The notes: generated by a model not told the origin, from the letters alone. A DNA stretch of 64,000 nt from Oegoconia quadripuncta (GCA_949316235.1 OX438753.1:20826801-20890800); one strand, 5' to 3'. Numbered from the stretch's first letter, positions 19,512 through 30,742 are shown. Made by a program: numbers and translations.

Positions 19512-20355
19512 TTTTTACGATAATTATTATCTTGCGAAATCAAACACAATTAAACTCAACGACCTTTAGTATATGGACAACAAATCAGAAATACCGATAA
19601 TATTTAGACTAAAACCTACTTATATCTTTAAGACTTCTTTTGTCTTAATAAAAAAAACTTAAAGAAAATATTACTCTGCCTACTCAATCTATACTAACTA
19701 TAAGCAAAACGTTAACTCTTAATTATTAGACAAGTGTCAATATAATTAATTATCAATGAACTTTCTACCAAAGGTACTACCTACCTAGTACTGAAATACA
19801 GCTAAATGAATGATATTTTTAAACGAAACGAAAGAAAAGTGCTTATAAACACGAACGCAATTCGAAGTACTGCCTAACTGTAAATTAAACCTAGAAAACT
19901 AAAAGTAGGTACTAAATAATTAACAATTAAATAAAGTATTCAATTGAAACTTCTTTTAATTCTGATAATTAAGTAATAATCAGTAATCCGTCACTAACCA
20001 TATAATTCCTAACCTGTTTAAATCTTTGAATTAATATAATAACAACCTGCCAATTAACCTTAGCAAACCTCACGAAATAATCAGCGAAATCAACGAAATG
20101 CAAATAATCCCTCCTAATCCCTAGCAAACATTTTCAAGCGCAATAGAAGAATGTCGTAAACGACTGTAACGCGGCCGGTTGCCACTTTGCCATATAAGGT
20201 TATCGGAAAAACAAAACGTAAGCGCGTTTTAAAATACAGTCAACGCCATCTAGCGACGCGTGCGGGTATCACCGCCACTCTTAGCCAATGCATTATATTT
20301 TGACCAAATTTTCGTTTGTTTATTTAATTTGTGTAATGTTCGAGTAGAATAAAAT

Positions 20356-20935
20356 TAATCGTTTGACTATTTCTTCTTGTAAACTTGTAATAAGTATAAG
20401 TAAGTATAAGTATAAAAGCCAGTCTAGTTTTATCCAGAGTTTTCCTTTAATTTTATTTATATTCGTATTAAAAGCAGAAGGGGAGGCATTCGCCCAGCAG
20501 TGGGACGCTATAGGCTAGATTAAATTAGAAGATATGTCCCACTACGCTGGACAGTCGATTTTTTTATGTACCAATAGTAGAAGGGGGCATTACCATATCT
20601 CTAATACAGCTGGGACCAGCTGAGGGTTCTTCGTCAGATATAAAGTTAATCGTTCGACTATTTCTTCTTGTAAACTTGTAAGTATAAGTATAAAAGCCAG
20701 TGTAGTCTTATCCTGAGTTTTCCTTTAATTTTATTTAATTTATATGCGTATTATAAGCAGAAGGGGAAGCATGCGCCCAGCAGTGGGATGCTATAGGCTA
20801 GATTAAATTAGAAGATGTGTTCCACTACGCTGGATTTTTGCAATGACAGTCGATTTTTCTATGTACCAATAGTAGAAGGGGGCATTACCATATCTCTAAT
20901 ACAGCTGAGACCAGCTGAGGGTTCTTCATCAGATA
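20356..20935. repeat. Internal tandem pair, copy 2
   Basis: Two units starting near 20356 and 20648. Here the first unit keeps 'GGGGGCATTACCATATCTC' and CAGCTGGGACCAGCTGAGG, which copy 1 has lost. The CAGCTG(A/G)GACCAGCTG near-palindrome may have promoted that deletion. Confidence 0.65.
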
Positions 20936-21189
20936 CTTCAGACCTTCGATTTTTGACATCAAATGAAGCGGCCCACCAAGTTGAATATTTTTTGTAAAGG
21001 CGGTATATGTCGATCTCTAATAGTTTGGTTGGGCTCTTGTGTTTCCTAATCAGGGTCACCAGGTACTCCAGATCTTCGATTATCCTAGTTTTTATAGTTT
21101 TCCCTTTATGTGGCCATTGAACCATAACTCTGTACGAAATTTCAGCTCTCTGAGTTTATGGGAAGTACTAGTTCTATTTTGATGATCAT

Positions 21190-21213
21190 GAGTGAGTGAG
21201 TGAGTGAGTGAGT
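21190..21213. repeat. GAGT microsatellite, 6 units
   Basis: Same place as 10287-10318 in copy 1, two units shorter. Confidence 0.9.
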
Positions 21214-21430
21214 GTCATAAATGCGAAACTTTGCTTTCGCTTAACTTTGGAACTAAATGACCTACAGACTTCAAATTCTGGATTTTAAGTATGTGATTAT
21301 AGCTTACTGGATGATGAAAATTTCTGCGTTCTAGTCTTATCCAGAGGTTCTAAAATAGGGGCCTGAAAATGCGGCGAAATGGTTCCAGTAAAGGATGGTA
21401 CGGCAGTGTTTGCTTCGCGCTCGACTTGGC

Positions 21431-21450
21431 GGGGGCACTGCCGTGCCCCC
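21431..21450. repeat. GC-rich terminal hairpin, copy 2
   Basis: GGGGGCAC / GTGCCCCC with loop TGCC, 4 bp from the shared unit end at 21454. Confidence 0.75.
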
Positions 21451-21479
21451 AGATTCCTCTGACCAAAAATTTGTTTGTT

Positions 21480-21612
21480 TGTTGTGTTTGTTTGTAAATG
21501 CTTTATTGTACTTCAGATGAATAAATAAACATCGATAAATTAAATGTAACTAAAATTAAGTACAAAGGGGGACTTATCCCATAAAGGGATCTCTTCCAGT
21601 CAACCTTGGTAA
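21480..21612 (-). repeat. LINE 3' tail
   Basis: In reverse it ends with AATAAAGCATTTACAAACAA. The inside reads 'AGGGATCTCTTCCAG' and GGGGGACTTATCCCAT in plus orientation, a family related to 14218 and 42955 and to the plus-strand copy at 34350-34470. Confidence 0.6.
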
Positions 21613-21689
21613 ATATAAAAGAACACATTGACTGAGCGAAAATTTAATACAATCGAAATTAGGAAGGTTTTACCACTTTTCCTGTGATA

Positions 21690-21980
21690 TTTTTTTTATG
21701 CACAACGGGTTACCTTAGCCGCACCTGATTTTAAAAAGTGAAGATTAAGCCGAATGTTTAAGCGTACTGACCCGAAAAACCACTATTATTTTGGGGACTG
21801 GCTATCTTATCTCTGACAACCGGAACACAGCAATGGCGGCAAATTTATATAAGATGGTAGTAGCTAGCCAGGCAGACATTTAAAGTGCCATCAACCAAAC
21901 CTAGTAAACATGTACCCCTCTGGGGATCGAACCAGTGACCTCCGATCCGTAAACACTATGTTGATTACATTGAGCCATGG
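21690..21980 (-). mobile_element. SINE-A copy
   Basis: A-run complement at 21690-21697, body with GGCTATCTTATCTCTGACAA, GATGGTAGTAGCTAGCCAGG, and a head to about 21980 (GGATCGAACCAGTGACCTCC). It has small internal deletions (the AATGTTAATAGC part is missing). Confidence 0.75.
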
Positions 21981-22004
21981 ATATAAAATACATACACATG
22001 CACA

Positions 22005-22165
22005 CGTAGTGTGACGACCTTTGGTCTACATACAAGCATTTGGGTGTCAATACCTCAAAAACTTAATGCATGAAACTATTATCCACCTTTCACCTTTCTG
22101 AAGGTAGTTACACAAATGCACACATTGTAATTGAGACGTGCAAATCTGAATGATTTTTGGTACAA
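22005..22165 (+). repeat. Repeat-D, diverged
   Basis: GTGTGACGACCTTTGG, AGCATTTGGGTGTCAATA, ATGCATGAAACTATTATCCA, GAGACGTGCAAATCTG follow the family order. Confidence 0.45.
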
Positions 22166-22194
22166 AGTCTTGTTTGTAAACGCTCTAGTATGCA

Positions 22195-22362
22195 AGAGAA
22201 AATAACAATTATGCAAGAGTAACACAAATTTACTTAAATCTATGCACAGAGGCGGGCTTATACCACAACGGAATTTCTTCCCGTCACCGTATCCATAGCG
22301 CAAGGTTTGCTTTGTTTGAGACTAGATGATTGGTGTAAGTATCAGAAATATTTATTATTTAT
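22195..22362. repeat. LINE tail joined to SINE-C 3' fragment
   Basis: 22195-22290 is a minus-strand LINE tail (GAGGCGGGCTTATACCACAA type). 22291-22362 is the 3' end of SINE-C in plus orientation ('ATCCATAGCGCAAGGTTTGC', GACTAGATGATTGGTGTAAG), as at 56690-56759. Confidence 0.5.
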
Positions 22363-22607
22363 TAATTTATGTTAAGGAAAACCACCACCCATTTTAAATC
22401 ACAAATATTATAGACAATATATTGTAGACAATATAATAGTGCTCTAATAAAGCGCTCAGCAGAATCGAACGCTACACATACACTACATAGCTTAAAATAT
22501 AATGTGATAGACATTATCAATATTTACATGTAGGTATGCAAATAATTATAAAATATATTACTTAGATACATAGAACGTTAGAATAAAAAAATTAAAAGTT
22601 GAACAAT

Positions 22608-22690
22608 TATTAATTTTTTTGAAGCTATATTTAAGAAGTGTATTGTAGAATTTTGTGTAATAAAGTGTACTTGATTGATTGATTGATTAA
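22608..22690 (+). repeat. LINE 3' end with GATT tail
   Basis: TTTTTTGAAGCTATATTTAA, 'GTGTATTGTAGAATTTTGTG', AATAAAGTGTACTTGATT then GATT units. Nearly the same sequence is at 43250-43328. The GATT repeat is the typical 3' terminus of a non-LTR retrotransposon. Confidence 0.75.
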
Positions 22691-22724
22691 AAGAAATTAT
22701 TGCTAAGGATACGTCGCTAAGGTA

Positions 22725-22800
22725 TTTATCGCCATCTCAGTAGTTCTTGAAGATTCCGAGATTGTAGGATTCCGAAAAGAGGGAATTACTTTAAAATCTT
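22725..22800 (-). pseudogene. LINE-G fragment
   Basis: Antisense match to the LINE-G coding end (CTCAGTAGTTCTTGAAGATT, 'GATTGTAGGATTCCG'). Short and diverged. Confidence 0.4.
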
Positions 22801-23769
22801 TCCTCATCAGGCCTTGCACAAATTTTTAGTTTTAGTTCAGTTTATTCTTTTTAACCATTCTTTAGTTTGCCGAGATTTATCTAAGGCATCTTTACTTCAG
22901 AAATCATCTGCAGTCGCCTATTGGCTCTGCGACAGATTTGCAATTGCAGCTTTCTAATTCATTAAACATAAGGCAGGGACCTGTCCCACCGGGTACCGAC
23001 GTAATTATTTATACTGGACCCTCGCCGTGGAGCCAACGGTGCAAGGGTCGAATAAATTTTCAATTTTATGCCCGGAGTTTACGAGTACTACTTCTCCGAT
23101 TTGCATAAATGTTTAAATTTTACCGGATAAAAACTGAAAGTTTTAAATGGGGTTTCAGGTTAGAGTATTTTAGGTGTATATCTTGGTTCGATGGTTAATA
23201 TAGTATACCGCGCAGCTCAAAATCGGTTGATTAGATTGTGTGGTATTGCGTCCCCTGCCTGTCGGAAGAAGCGACTAGAAAAGGACACTAGAGTCAGGAG
23301 TATACAGAATAGAGTATGGAGTCTGTGCGCTGTGTCTGCCTGGCTTGACGTTTCGGAATAATCTCGACTTGTTATTAGCACGGTGAGAGTTCAAGCATGT
23401 CCTGTACTACAAAGACACCTGAGACCTGCTTTGGCATAGGATAGACGCAATTATGTTTGGAGATCCTGGTACTTTTCTACATACGCGGAGAAAAACCATA
23501 GAAACTTTTTTAGGAAGATTTTCTTTCCGAAATCACAAAAACAGCTTACATTGTGTATCGGACTGTGACAAATACAGAGTCCATATGGGTAGAAGTAACG
23601 GCTGCTAAAGAAAACCTCAGAGGCAATGCAGAGGAAACCACGAAAACACTCTTATGAAAAAGGTGATCACTTAAGAACTAACCGTGCCAGCAGTTGCTTA
23701 GTTCCGCTATTCAAAATCGACTGGAGCATGCAACTGTACCATGAGTACTTCCCCCACATGAGCCAATAC
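22801..23769. other. Stretch with nothing recognised
   Basis: About 1 kb of mixed composition. The portion 23200-23470 is somewhat GC-richer and may be a decayed coding region, but no frame stays open or resembles a known protein. Confidence 0.35.
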
Positions 23770-24170
23770 CAAATTAGCGAGACAACATCTTTTTTTTTTA
23801 CATGCGGAAACGCATTACGCCTACCGCTCGCCCGGGGATGGCGAGAGAGGGTTATGTGGGACTCTAAAACCCCGCGGCGACTTCTTCGGCAGTAGAGAGA
23901 ACCTGAGAAAACATAAGCGGCTCCAGGTTCCCCCCGCCCTCCCTCACAAGGGGAGGCCTATTGTGAGGCGCTATCTCCAGACCCAGCACGCGGATCTACC
24001 CGACGACATATGCCACGCCATGTTCGGCGAGCCGAAGTACCTCCTCGAAGTCGGTCCCCCCGGCCAACACCAGTGTGCCGTCTGCGTGGCAGACGACAGA
24101 CAGGCCGGAGGGAAGACAGCGAGTCAACGTCCTAATTTTTTTGAAATGACATCTGCAATTTAGCTGTACT
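23770..24170 (+). other. GC-rich patch, likely transposon relic
   Basis: It stands out sharply from the AT-rich flanks. It includes 'CGCCTACCGCTCGCCCGGGG', GGGTTATGTGGGACTC, CCCCGCGGCGACTTCTTCGG and a 66-codon frame (23963-24163) with a Cys-x2-Cys (HQCAVCVADD). This style recurs in the gag-like or 5' regions of lepidopteran non-LTR elements, but I cannot fix the family. Confidence 0.4.
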
Positions 24171-25884
24171 GTAGTTCCGCTTTAAAAAATAAACTGTATC
24201 GTAACTTTGCTTTGCAATGGTAAAATGAACCTTACTTACACAAAATAGTAGATATAGTACAGTTAATCTACAACCGAATGCTATTATTAGGTACTTGTAA
24301 TTTCCCAACAGAAAGGAAGCATTTCACAAAGCATACAGAAATGGAGATGCTTTAAACTCGGATACACCTGACGGGTATCTCTTGAAGAACGGTAATAACT
24401 AAGAAATTAAGATGAATCCCAGTAATTTTAACTCGTAGGTAAGTAGACTTGGAAACAGTCGTGGAGTTCTCGAGATGTTACAACAAAAGAACTAGTTCAC
24501 ATATCTCAAATCGGGTATGTTTAACTCATTTACAAATTTCTCTTATATTTCGCTGTAACAAACGTTATCTCTGTCACTACACCAAACAGGTCGCCGATAA
24601 ATTGATATTTTTGAATTTGAATTATATTGATTGGAATGTCAGGCATGGCATAACCTAACATATAAATTTATATATATCACCAAAGTTTCATGTGATATTA
24701 TCTAAAATCAAAATAAATGTAACATAAATTAAAATTTAAAAAAAACGGCGAGGAATCAAATATAAGATATTATCCAGGTATGGCAAAGCAGCTACGTTAT
24801 GGAGTCGGTTAAAAAGTAAAAATTTCCTGGAAACGACTGTATTGATTTTCATCACCCATTGCTACAAATCTTTCCTTTATTTTAGTCTTCAATAAACCAC
24901 GCCTCAACCCAACCCACGCGATATTGAGAGACATCCGGACAAAGAGTTGGATACGCTGGATACACACAACTTGGATAAGCTGGATTTTGTTTAAAAACAA
25001 AAAATGCTTGTTTCTTTATCAAAAACATTTGATACACAAGATTGAGACTTTCCAGCTATTTTTCTAACTGCAGTAAAATCTATTTCAGGAATCCCTGAAA
25101 AAGATATATATCATTCATTCTTTTCGCTCACATTGCCCTATATCTAGTTGGAAACATTTGGCTCGGAGAGGAGAGCTCACAGCGAAATTTCGCCTTTATT
25201 ATTTTAAGCCGTCTCAAATTGTGTCGGCTTTCACCAGGATATTTTACTTCGTTATAGCATAATTTTAAGAACGTATCACGTTTCGTGTTAACGTTGTTCT
25301 ATGACCTTGCCCATCCATCGTCTAATTTAAAAGGGAATTCCTTGACATGTGTATGCTTTCGTTGTTTCGACGTATTTCTTTGAAGCGACGTTTTTGCGTG
25401 AAACTAAGATGCTGTGCTTTTAGCTTATACTGACTGTCTCTGACTTTGAGTGGACTCATTATATATGTAAATTAAGTATACTGTACCTACTGCTTTATGT
25501 AAATATGGTTAATTTTGACACTTCCAAGCAGAACTACGGTAGCTTAGTTTGTTAGCAGTGTTCAGTGTAGGGTAGTTATATAATCCAAGCCAAAAAAATA
25601 TTGAGTAACATTACCAGTGCTAGCTTCACAATGCTGATGAATGAGCTTCAAAGAATACATTGTTTTTTTTAGATCGTATGTATTTATTATGTAGATACAG
25701 GCATTCCTCATTTATTTCATAATTAAAACTTACGTATGTATTTTATTCAATATTAAATAGGTATTCATTTTATTATATTTGAAGTATTTTTATTATTATC
25801 TTTTGATTTTAAGTTGATTATTGGCACTTTTTTCTCATTGCACTTATGTATGTCTATCCTAACGAACCTGTTTTCCTTCACATT
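24171..25884. other. AT-rich stretch, almost nothing recognised
   Basis: Only a single-end GAGTCGGTTAAAAAGTAAA motif (24800-24818) of the 6400-type element is seen. Two open frames of 63-69 codons have no motif. No gene evidence. Confidence 0.4.
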
Positions 25885-26222
25885 TGCAGGGTCTTGCTGG
25901 AAGAATTCTCTTTTTAGAGATAAGCTAGTGCCTTTTGTAGATCCTGTATCTAGTATGTATTTGACTTTTATGTGTACTCGTTTGCAATAAATTAAAAATG
26001 AATAAATAAATATAAATAAATTCTAGTTTAAACGTATTCATTACAAAAATTATTTTATGACTGAGACCTATATAATTTTTCGGTTCCGAATTATTTGGTT
26101 CCCCCTCCCGTGTAACCTCCAGTAGGGTTGGTAGGAAGAGAACTCTTTAGAGAAAAGCTCACCTTTGTACATATTTTCTTACTATGAACTGTTTGTATTT
26201 CTTGTGCAATAAAGAATGAAAG
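25885..26222 (+). repeat. Two successive LINE 3' tails
   Basis: 25885-26005 (TCTTGCTGGAAGAATTCTCT, AAGCTAGTGCCTTTTGTAG, GCAATAAATT, then AAATA repeats) and 26105-26222 (GGTTGGTAGGAAGAGAACTC, AAAGCTCACCTTTGTACATA, GTGCAATAAAGAATGAAAGA). Both match the 3' ends at 54058-54195 and 43890-43969. Confidence 0.65.
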
Positions 26223-26300
26223 ATATCTTTGAGATAAGACCGCCAGTCCCCCAAACACGTTTCCATCTTCGGATCATGTTTATTAACTTTAGCCCTGTAA

Positions 26301-26432
26301 TTTTTTTTTTTTTATGCACAACGGCTTTGTACTTGACTTCAATCACACCTGATGTTAAGTGAAGATGAAGTCAAAGGTGGAAGCGTACTGACCCGGAAAC
26401 ACCAACACATTTGGGGGACTGGCTATATTATC
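26301..26432 (-). repeat. SINE-A, 3' part only
   Basis: From the A-run complement (26301-26313) to GGCTATATTATC; the head and half of the body are missing. Followed by an end-type motif ACCGACTTCAAAAAAGGAGG at 26482-26501, belonging to the 6400-type element. Confidence 0.7.
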
Positions 26433-26894
26433 ATAGATCTGAGTAAGCAGATCAATTCTCCTTACAACCTCAACCATTTTTAACCGACTTCAAAAAAGGA
26501 GGAGGTTCTGTATTCGGGGCGTATTTTTAACATGTGATAACTATCAAACTTAATGAAGTTTTGTATTAGGTCTAAAAAAATGTAGGGTACGCGATATTAT
26601 TAATTAAAGAAATAATTATGGACAATTGTATTATATCGGATGACATTTTTGCTCCGCTCATTATTGTACCTCACGTGGCGTCCGTACGTCACTGGCCATT
26701 TGGGGGCACTGAAAACCAGCGCTGTGATTCGTCGCAGCATGAGCTGAGTGTTAACCCATTTGTGCACGCCGCAACACGTGACAGCATTGTCGGGATCTTC
26801 TACATAATTGTGTTTCTATTTTAGCTATAATTTACTACTTCTTTGTTTTTGCATCGTGTTGTGGCGTTCATAATAAACTATTCTTATTCTTACA
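26433..26894. other. Spacer, mostly unassigned
   Basis: It contains the single ACCGACTTCAAAAAAGGAGG end, a 68-codon frame (26618-26824) without a motif, and a LINE tail ending AATAAACTATTCTTATTCTT (26870-26892), matching inverted tails at 34000 and 63850. Confidence 0.35.
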
Positions 26895-27443
26895 TTTTTA
26901 CGCTAAGGAAAAAATTTGGGCTTATTAGATTTAGGTTATTATTGAGGTTAAATTTAATAGAAGGCAATGCTTAGGGAGTTTAATGATTTTTTTTTTAAAA
27001 CCATCATCGAGTCTAGCTTTGTGTCATTTGAAGGTCGCGTTTATAGCCTATTCCATGTAATTACATAGTTAAATAAAATAAATTAAAACAATATGAGTTC
27101 TAAATAAATTTCGAATGACAGGAACCCCACGAATCACGCCAGCCATCAATCACCAGCGCGGCGCGTGGGCCGATGAAAGTTTTGAAACAAATAATTAAAC
27201 TACCCATTTTTATTTCACATATTTATTTAATTTATTTTATTGATAACACAGAATCAACAGCATCATAATAAAAAAATATTACACAAAATTTACAAGCCAA
27301 AGTCATGCCAATTAGAGATTCTCATTTTTCATTACAATTCTCTTAAAAAAAAATAATTAGGTGGAAAGTCACTCATGCCAATAACTTCTATTACACTTAC
27401 CAAATATGCCCTATTTCTATCCTTACGATAAAAAAACTCATCC
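26895..27443. mobile_element. MITE-J2 with nested LINE tail
   Basis: The left end is TTTTACGCTAAGGAAAAAAT (the extreme terminus is lost) and the right end 'TTACGATAAAAAAACTCATC' (to 27443). It aligns with MITE-J1 outside the nested SINE of that copy. The segment 27206-27376 (TTTATTGATAACACAGAATC reading in plus) is an inserted antisense LINE 3' end placed between AAACTACC and ATGCCAATAAC, which are adjacent in J1 apart from one base. Confidence 0.6.
27206..27376 (-). repeat. Nested LINE 3' tail
   Basis: The reverse complement ends in ATGCTGTTGATTCTGTG and TATCAATAAAATAAATT. The same tail occurs in plus orientation at 41455-41590 (AATCTTTAATTGGCATAAG, ATGCTGTTGATTCTATG). Confidence 0.65.
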
Positions 27444-27851
27444 AGCATATTATAATATACAATATTAATAAATTTATTAATATTTCGGACCGCACTTCAT
27501 TGGTTTCACGCAATGTTGTTTATTAAATAGCGATATTCATGAGGCGGTTACCTATAAATTACACATAATCCCCGTGTCGATTCGGATTGGGGTGCGATTT
27601 TTAATACATTATCGCTATCGAGTGAAATTGGTTTTTGATTAACATTTTTATGAAGTTCCATCTATAAAGGACACATTAATTTAGCTGTCATTGCACTGGT
27701 TGAGGACTTTGTGGTACGACGACCTTATTACTTTTTTCACCTCCGGTCCTTTCACTGTGTTCATTGGTTAATTTCACATTTATACATGTATGTGTGTGTC
27801 GCTGAATGGGCCAAACAAACGATTCGTTTTTCGAAAATATTAATAACCAAC
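27444..27851. other. Stretch with nothing recognised
   Basis: No repeat match in the window. A 60-bp moderately GC-rich part near 27540-27610. Confidence 0.35.
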
Positions 27852-27985
27852 ATTCCGCCCGCGGTTTCGTCTGTTTAGAATGACCCGCGAGAACTATTCA
27901 CTTTATCGGGATAAAAAATATATTGTATGTTCTATCTACATATAAAATTTCATTCAAATCCGTTCATGCGTTCCGCCGTGATTTA
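27852..27985 (-). repeat. Helitron-like repeat E, partial
   Basis: Antisense CCGCCCGCGGTTTCGTCTG, then TTTATCGGGATAAAAAAT and 'CGTTCATGCGTTCCGCCGTG'. The CTAG end is lost. Confidence 0.6.
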
Positions 27986-28089
27986 TAAATAAATTTGATG
28001 AATTACTTAGAATTATATCATCACAGTCTCTTCTTTTCTAAATTCGCAATTTCTAGATGGTTGATGTAGAAACGTGTGTTAATGTAAAA

Positions 28090-28200
28090 TTAATCAATCA
28101 ATCAATAATTTATTTGCATGAATACAGTTATAAAAGTTCTTAATAAAATTAGAGGTCGGTGTATCCAGTCTGCTTGCAGACGTGCAACACGGTTAACACG
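28090..28200 (-). repeat. LINE 3' end with GATT tail (antisense)
   Basis: AATCAATCAATCAATAATTT followed by TTGCATGAATACAG and GGTCGGTGTATCCAGTCTGC. Confidence 0.55.
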
Positions 28201-28257
28201 GTTTATAAATCAAGTAACTTTAAAATTAATCATACAAATTATCAATTAGCAAATTAT

Positions 28258-28524
28258 CAATGTAGTGGTTAGCAACTCTGACCACTATACCAAAAGGTTG
28301 CGGGTTCGAATCCCGTTAGGGGCATAATGTTTGTGTGATGAATACGGACATGTGTACCCGAGTTATGGATGTTTTCATTTATAATAAGTATTTATTTACA
28401 AAAAAAATTGGTATATTTATGTAGTTTATCAACCATCTGGTATCCACAACACAAGCATATAGTTGCTTACTGTGGGACTAGATGGCGCTGTGTGTATGTC
28501 TAAGGATATTTATTTATTTATTTA
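28258..28524 (+). mobile_element. SINE-B copy
   Basis: TGTAGTGGTTAGCAACTCTG, B box GGGTTCGAATCCCGTTAGG, body GTGTGATGAATACGGACATG, 3' end GGCGCTGTGTGTATGTCTAA and an ATTT tail. The first few head bases are missing. Confidence 0.85.
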
Positions 28525-28689
28525 AATGTTATTTTTTTAATATTATTTGTTGTTAACATACATGCAGCCATTATCATAAAAATAATACATAATATAAAAT
28601 TTGAAATTGATACATAATATAATGGAGGCTGTTTAATTGTTTAATATTTCTTCATTCTATGTTACTGTTATTGTTTAGCGGATATAATT

Positions 28690-28845
28690 TATTCTGCTGT
28701 TTATTTTTCACTACTATTTTAACATGACTACCATATTTGTATGCCAATTTGGCTGATCACAGAGATCATATTTATAAGTTAATGTATCATAACAACCTGT
28801 ACACCTGTGTATCACAAATAAATAAATGATTGATTGATTGATTGA
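28690..28845 (+). repeat. LINE 3' end with GATT tail
   Basis: TTGTATGCCAATTTGGCTGA, 'GTATCATAACAACCTGTACA', AATAAATGATTGATTGATT. A 5'-truncated LINE of a family common in Lepidoptera. Confidence 0.65.
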
Positions 28846-29227
28846 GTCTTTTTGCATCAGAATATATGGCGTTAGCGGTAGCGATAAACATCTAGTGGCA
28901 AAATACGATACCTTTCTCTCATTCTCAACCAAGTTGTCACGGCGCAAACACGGCCTCCGTAAAATAATTCACGAAATTAATTTGGAGTTCAGTAAAAGGT
29001 GCAAATAAGTGGTAATCACAACTGGCAACAGGAGAATAGGTAAGTACATGCAAAAAAAAGTTATCATCAGCTATTTCTGCGAGTGATGTCTTAGTATTTT
29101 AGGGCACTTAGTAGTAATCTGTGCTTTAGTTTAATTTCCCCGTGTTTTACCGTGTATGCATAGTATTATGTCAAACTTTATAATTGGCTTAATAAGTATG
29201 TAATTTAATTTTAAGTAATATATAATT
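28846..29227. other. Spacer, nothing recognised
   Basis: No match. A minus-strand 77-codon frame (28714-28947) derives partly from the LINE tail. Confidence 0.35.
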
Positions 29228-29513
29228 CGACGACCTGTTTGGTGTAATGGTTAGCAACTCTGATCACTATACCAAAAGGTTGCGGGTTCGAATCCCGCTA
29301 GGGGTATATGTTTGTGTGATGAATACGGACATGTGTACCCGAGTTATGGATGTTTTCATTTATAAAAAGTATTTATTTACAAAAATAAACAAATATATAA
29401 TATGTAGTATATCAACCATCTGGTATCCACAACACAAGCCTATAGTCGCTTACTGTGGAACTAGGTGGCGCTGTGTGTATGTCTAAGGATATTTATTATT
29501 TATTTATTATTAT
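29228..29513 (+). mobile_element. SINE-B copy, full length
   Basis: Head CGACCTGTTTGGTGTAATGG, B box GGGTTCGAATCCCGCTAGG, body and ATTT tail complete. The 79-codon frame across it (29247-29486) is only the translation of the SINE. Confidence 0.85.
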
Positions 29514-30012
29514 ATAAGGATATGCTGTAAAGTTTGTTGAAAATAAATAAATAAATAAATCAGCTGTTACACATTTATCATCAACACACAAAACCTCAAT
29601 CACACGTTCAAATTAATAGCTCAGTATCGTGATTTCTAAAGTACACCGAACCGCCATCAGGTGAGTTTAAATCATCATACTTAGAACAAGGTGCAGTGAA
29701 TATTTTCACTCTACAGCACCGTGTTTCCAAAATTTCCTACAATTAATTGTTCTGACTCGTAACTGCTTTGTATTGGATGAGGGTATTATCCGCCCGTTAA
29801 ACCCAAAGCACAAACATAAAGTGCTACATACACCAAAGAACACTATTATATATAGCAATATTGCAGTCTTTTAGACAACGGGGTTGTGACGACGCTTTGT
29901 GCCTCAAATACAAATTTGTACAAACTAATTTGTATACTATACTGCAAAAGCATCTTTGTTTGTGGTACTTTTATGGTTTGAAATATATTATTTTTGAGCT
30001 GAGCATTCCTCA
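29514..30012. other. AT-rich stretch, nothing recognised
   Basis: Contains an AAAT run at 29542-29560. A 60-codon minus-strand frame (29846-30028) has no motif. Confidence 0.35.
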
Positions 30013-30135
30013 AAGGCCGGCAACGCATCTGTGACCCTTTTGGTGTTGCGGGTGTCCATGGGCGGAGGTGATTGCTTTCGATCAGGTGACCCGCATGCTT
30101 GTTTGCCGCCCTCTCATAATAAAATATATATATAT
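30013..30135 (+). repeat. LINE 3' tail (same family as 2774-2888)
   Basis: CCGGCAACGCATCTGTGACC, 'GGGTGTCCATGGGCGGAGGT', GTTTGCCGCCCTCTCATAAT, then an AT-rich end. Confidence 0.65.
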
Positions 30136-30616
30136 ATAAAAAAATAAAAAAATAGTATTTTAAGGTGTATCAACAATTTCGTACTGTGTGGTCAAGTAGT
30201 TACAAAGTTGGTCTCTAATTCCAATTTCAAATAGTTGATTGTGGATCATAGATGCAACAAACAGAATCAGCTAGATTGTTTCTGGTACAGGTCGACGATG
30301 TCCCCCACAGGTATTCAACTTTGATCTTACACGTTATATGTATTACTGCGTATGGACCGGGCTGTTCCAACAATGAAAATGGCACCACTTCATTGGTGTC
30401 AAAACAAGAGTTTGAAACCAATGGGAACTCACCGACTTCGTTTGCGAACTGACCTGTCAAATGCTGATTCTATATTCTAAAAAAATGCATCACTTACCAC
30501 TGAAAAGTGACCAAAACACATGCGAGTATCTTTTAAGCATAACAAACATAATAATTACTAGTAAAACTCATATTTTAAACCAATATTGTAATTTTTGCTT
30601 GCGCTGGTTTTGGTCA
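30136..30616. other. Stretch with opposed unrecognised frames
   Basis: A 66-codon plus frame (30252-30452) and a 77-codon minus frame (30227-30460) overlap almost completely. Neither has a recognisable motif. No repeat match was seen, so it may be unique sequence. Confidence 0.3.
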
Positions 30617-30742
30617 TTTATTTTTGTGCGCAACAGGTTGGTACTTGATTTTAATCACACCTGATATTAAGTGAAGATGAGGTCGAAGGTGGAAGCGTAC
30701 TGATCCGGAAACCCTAACACATTTAGGAGACTGGCTATCTCA
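30617..30742 (-). repeat. SINE-A, 3' part only
   Basis: From TTTTTGTGCGCAACAGG to 'GGAGACTGGCTATCTCA'. It truncates near the same place as 26301-26432. Confidence 0.65.

Larger units (their letters stand above)
19087..21454. mobile_element. 2.35-kb Helitron/Helentron-like unit, copy 2
   Basis: Similarity with copy 1 starts at 19111, but the inverted piece shows that the true element also includes GCGGTTCTGGCGACAG just upstream (from about 19087), so copy 1 is truncated at its left end. It has the same order of parts: OTU-like fragment, hairpin, AT-rich core, tandem pair (about 20356-20935), GAGT run (21190-21213), hairpin (21431-21450) and AGAT end. The first tandem unit is complete here. 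The right flank differs from that of copy 1, which places the boundary at 21454. Confidence 0.65.

Noticed and set aside
8215..21454. The duplicated unit as a segmental duplication of host DNA
   Set aside because: The flanks differ at both ends and the ends carry element-like structure, so independent insertion is more likely; not excluded.
28258..28335. tRNA gene-like A and B boxes in SINE-B, SINE-C, SINE-S4 and SINE-A heads
   Set aside because: The heads do not fold into complete cloverleafs by eye, are followed directly by SINE bodies, and occur many times on both strands.
30227..30460. Opposed open frames of 66 and 77 codons
   Set aside because: No motif on either strand and complete overlap; no evidence for coding.
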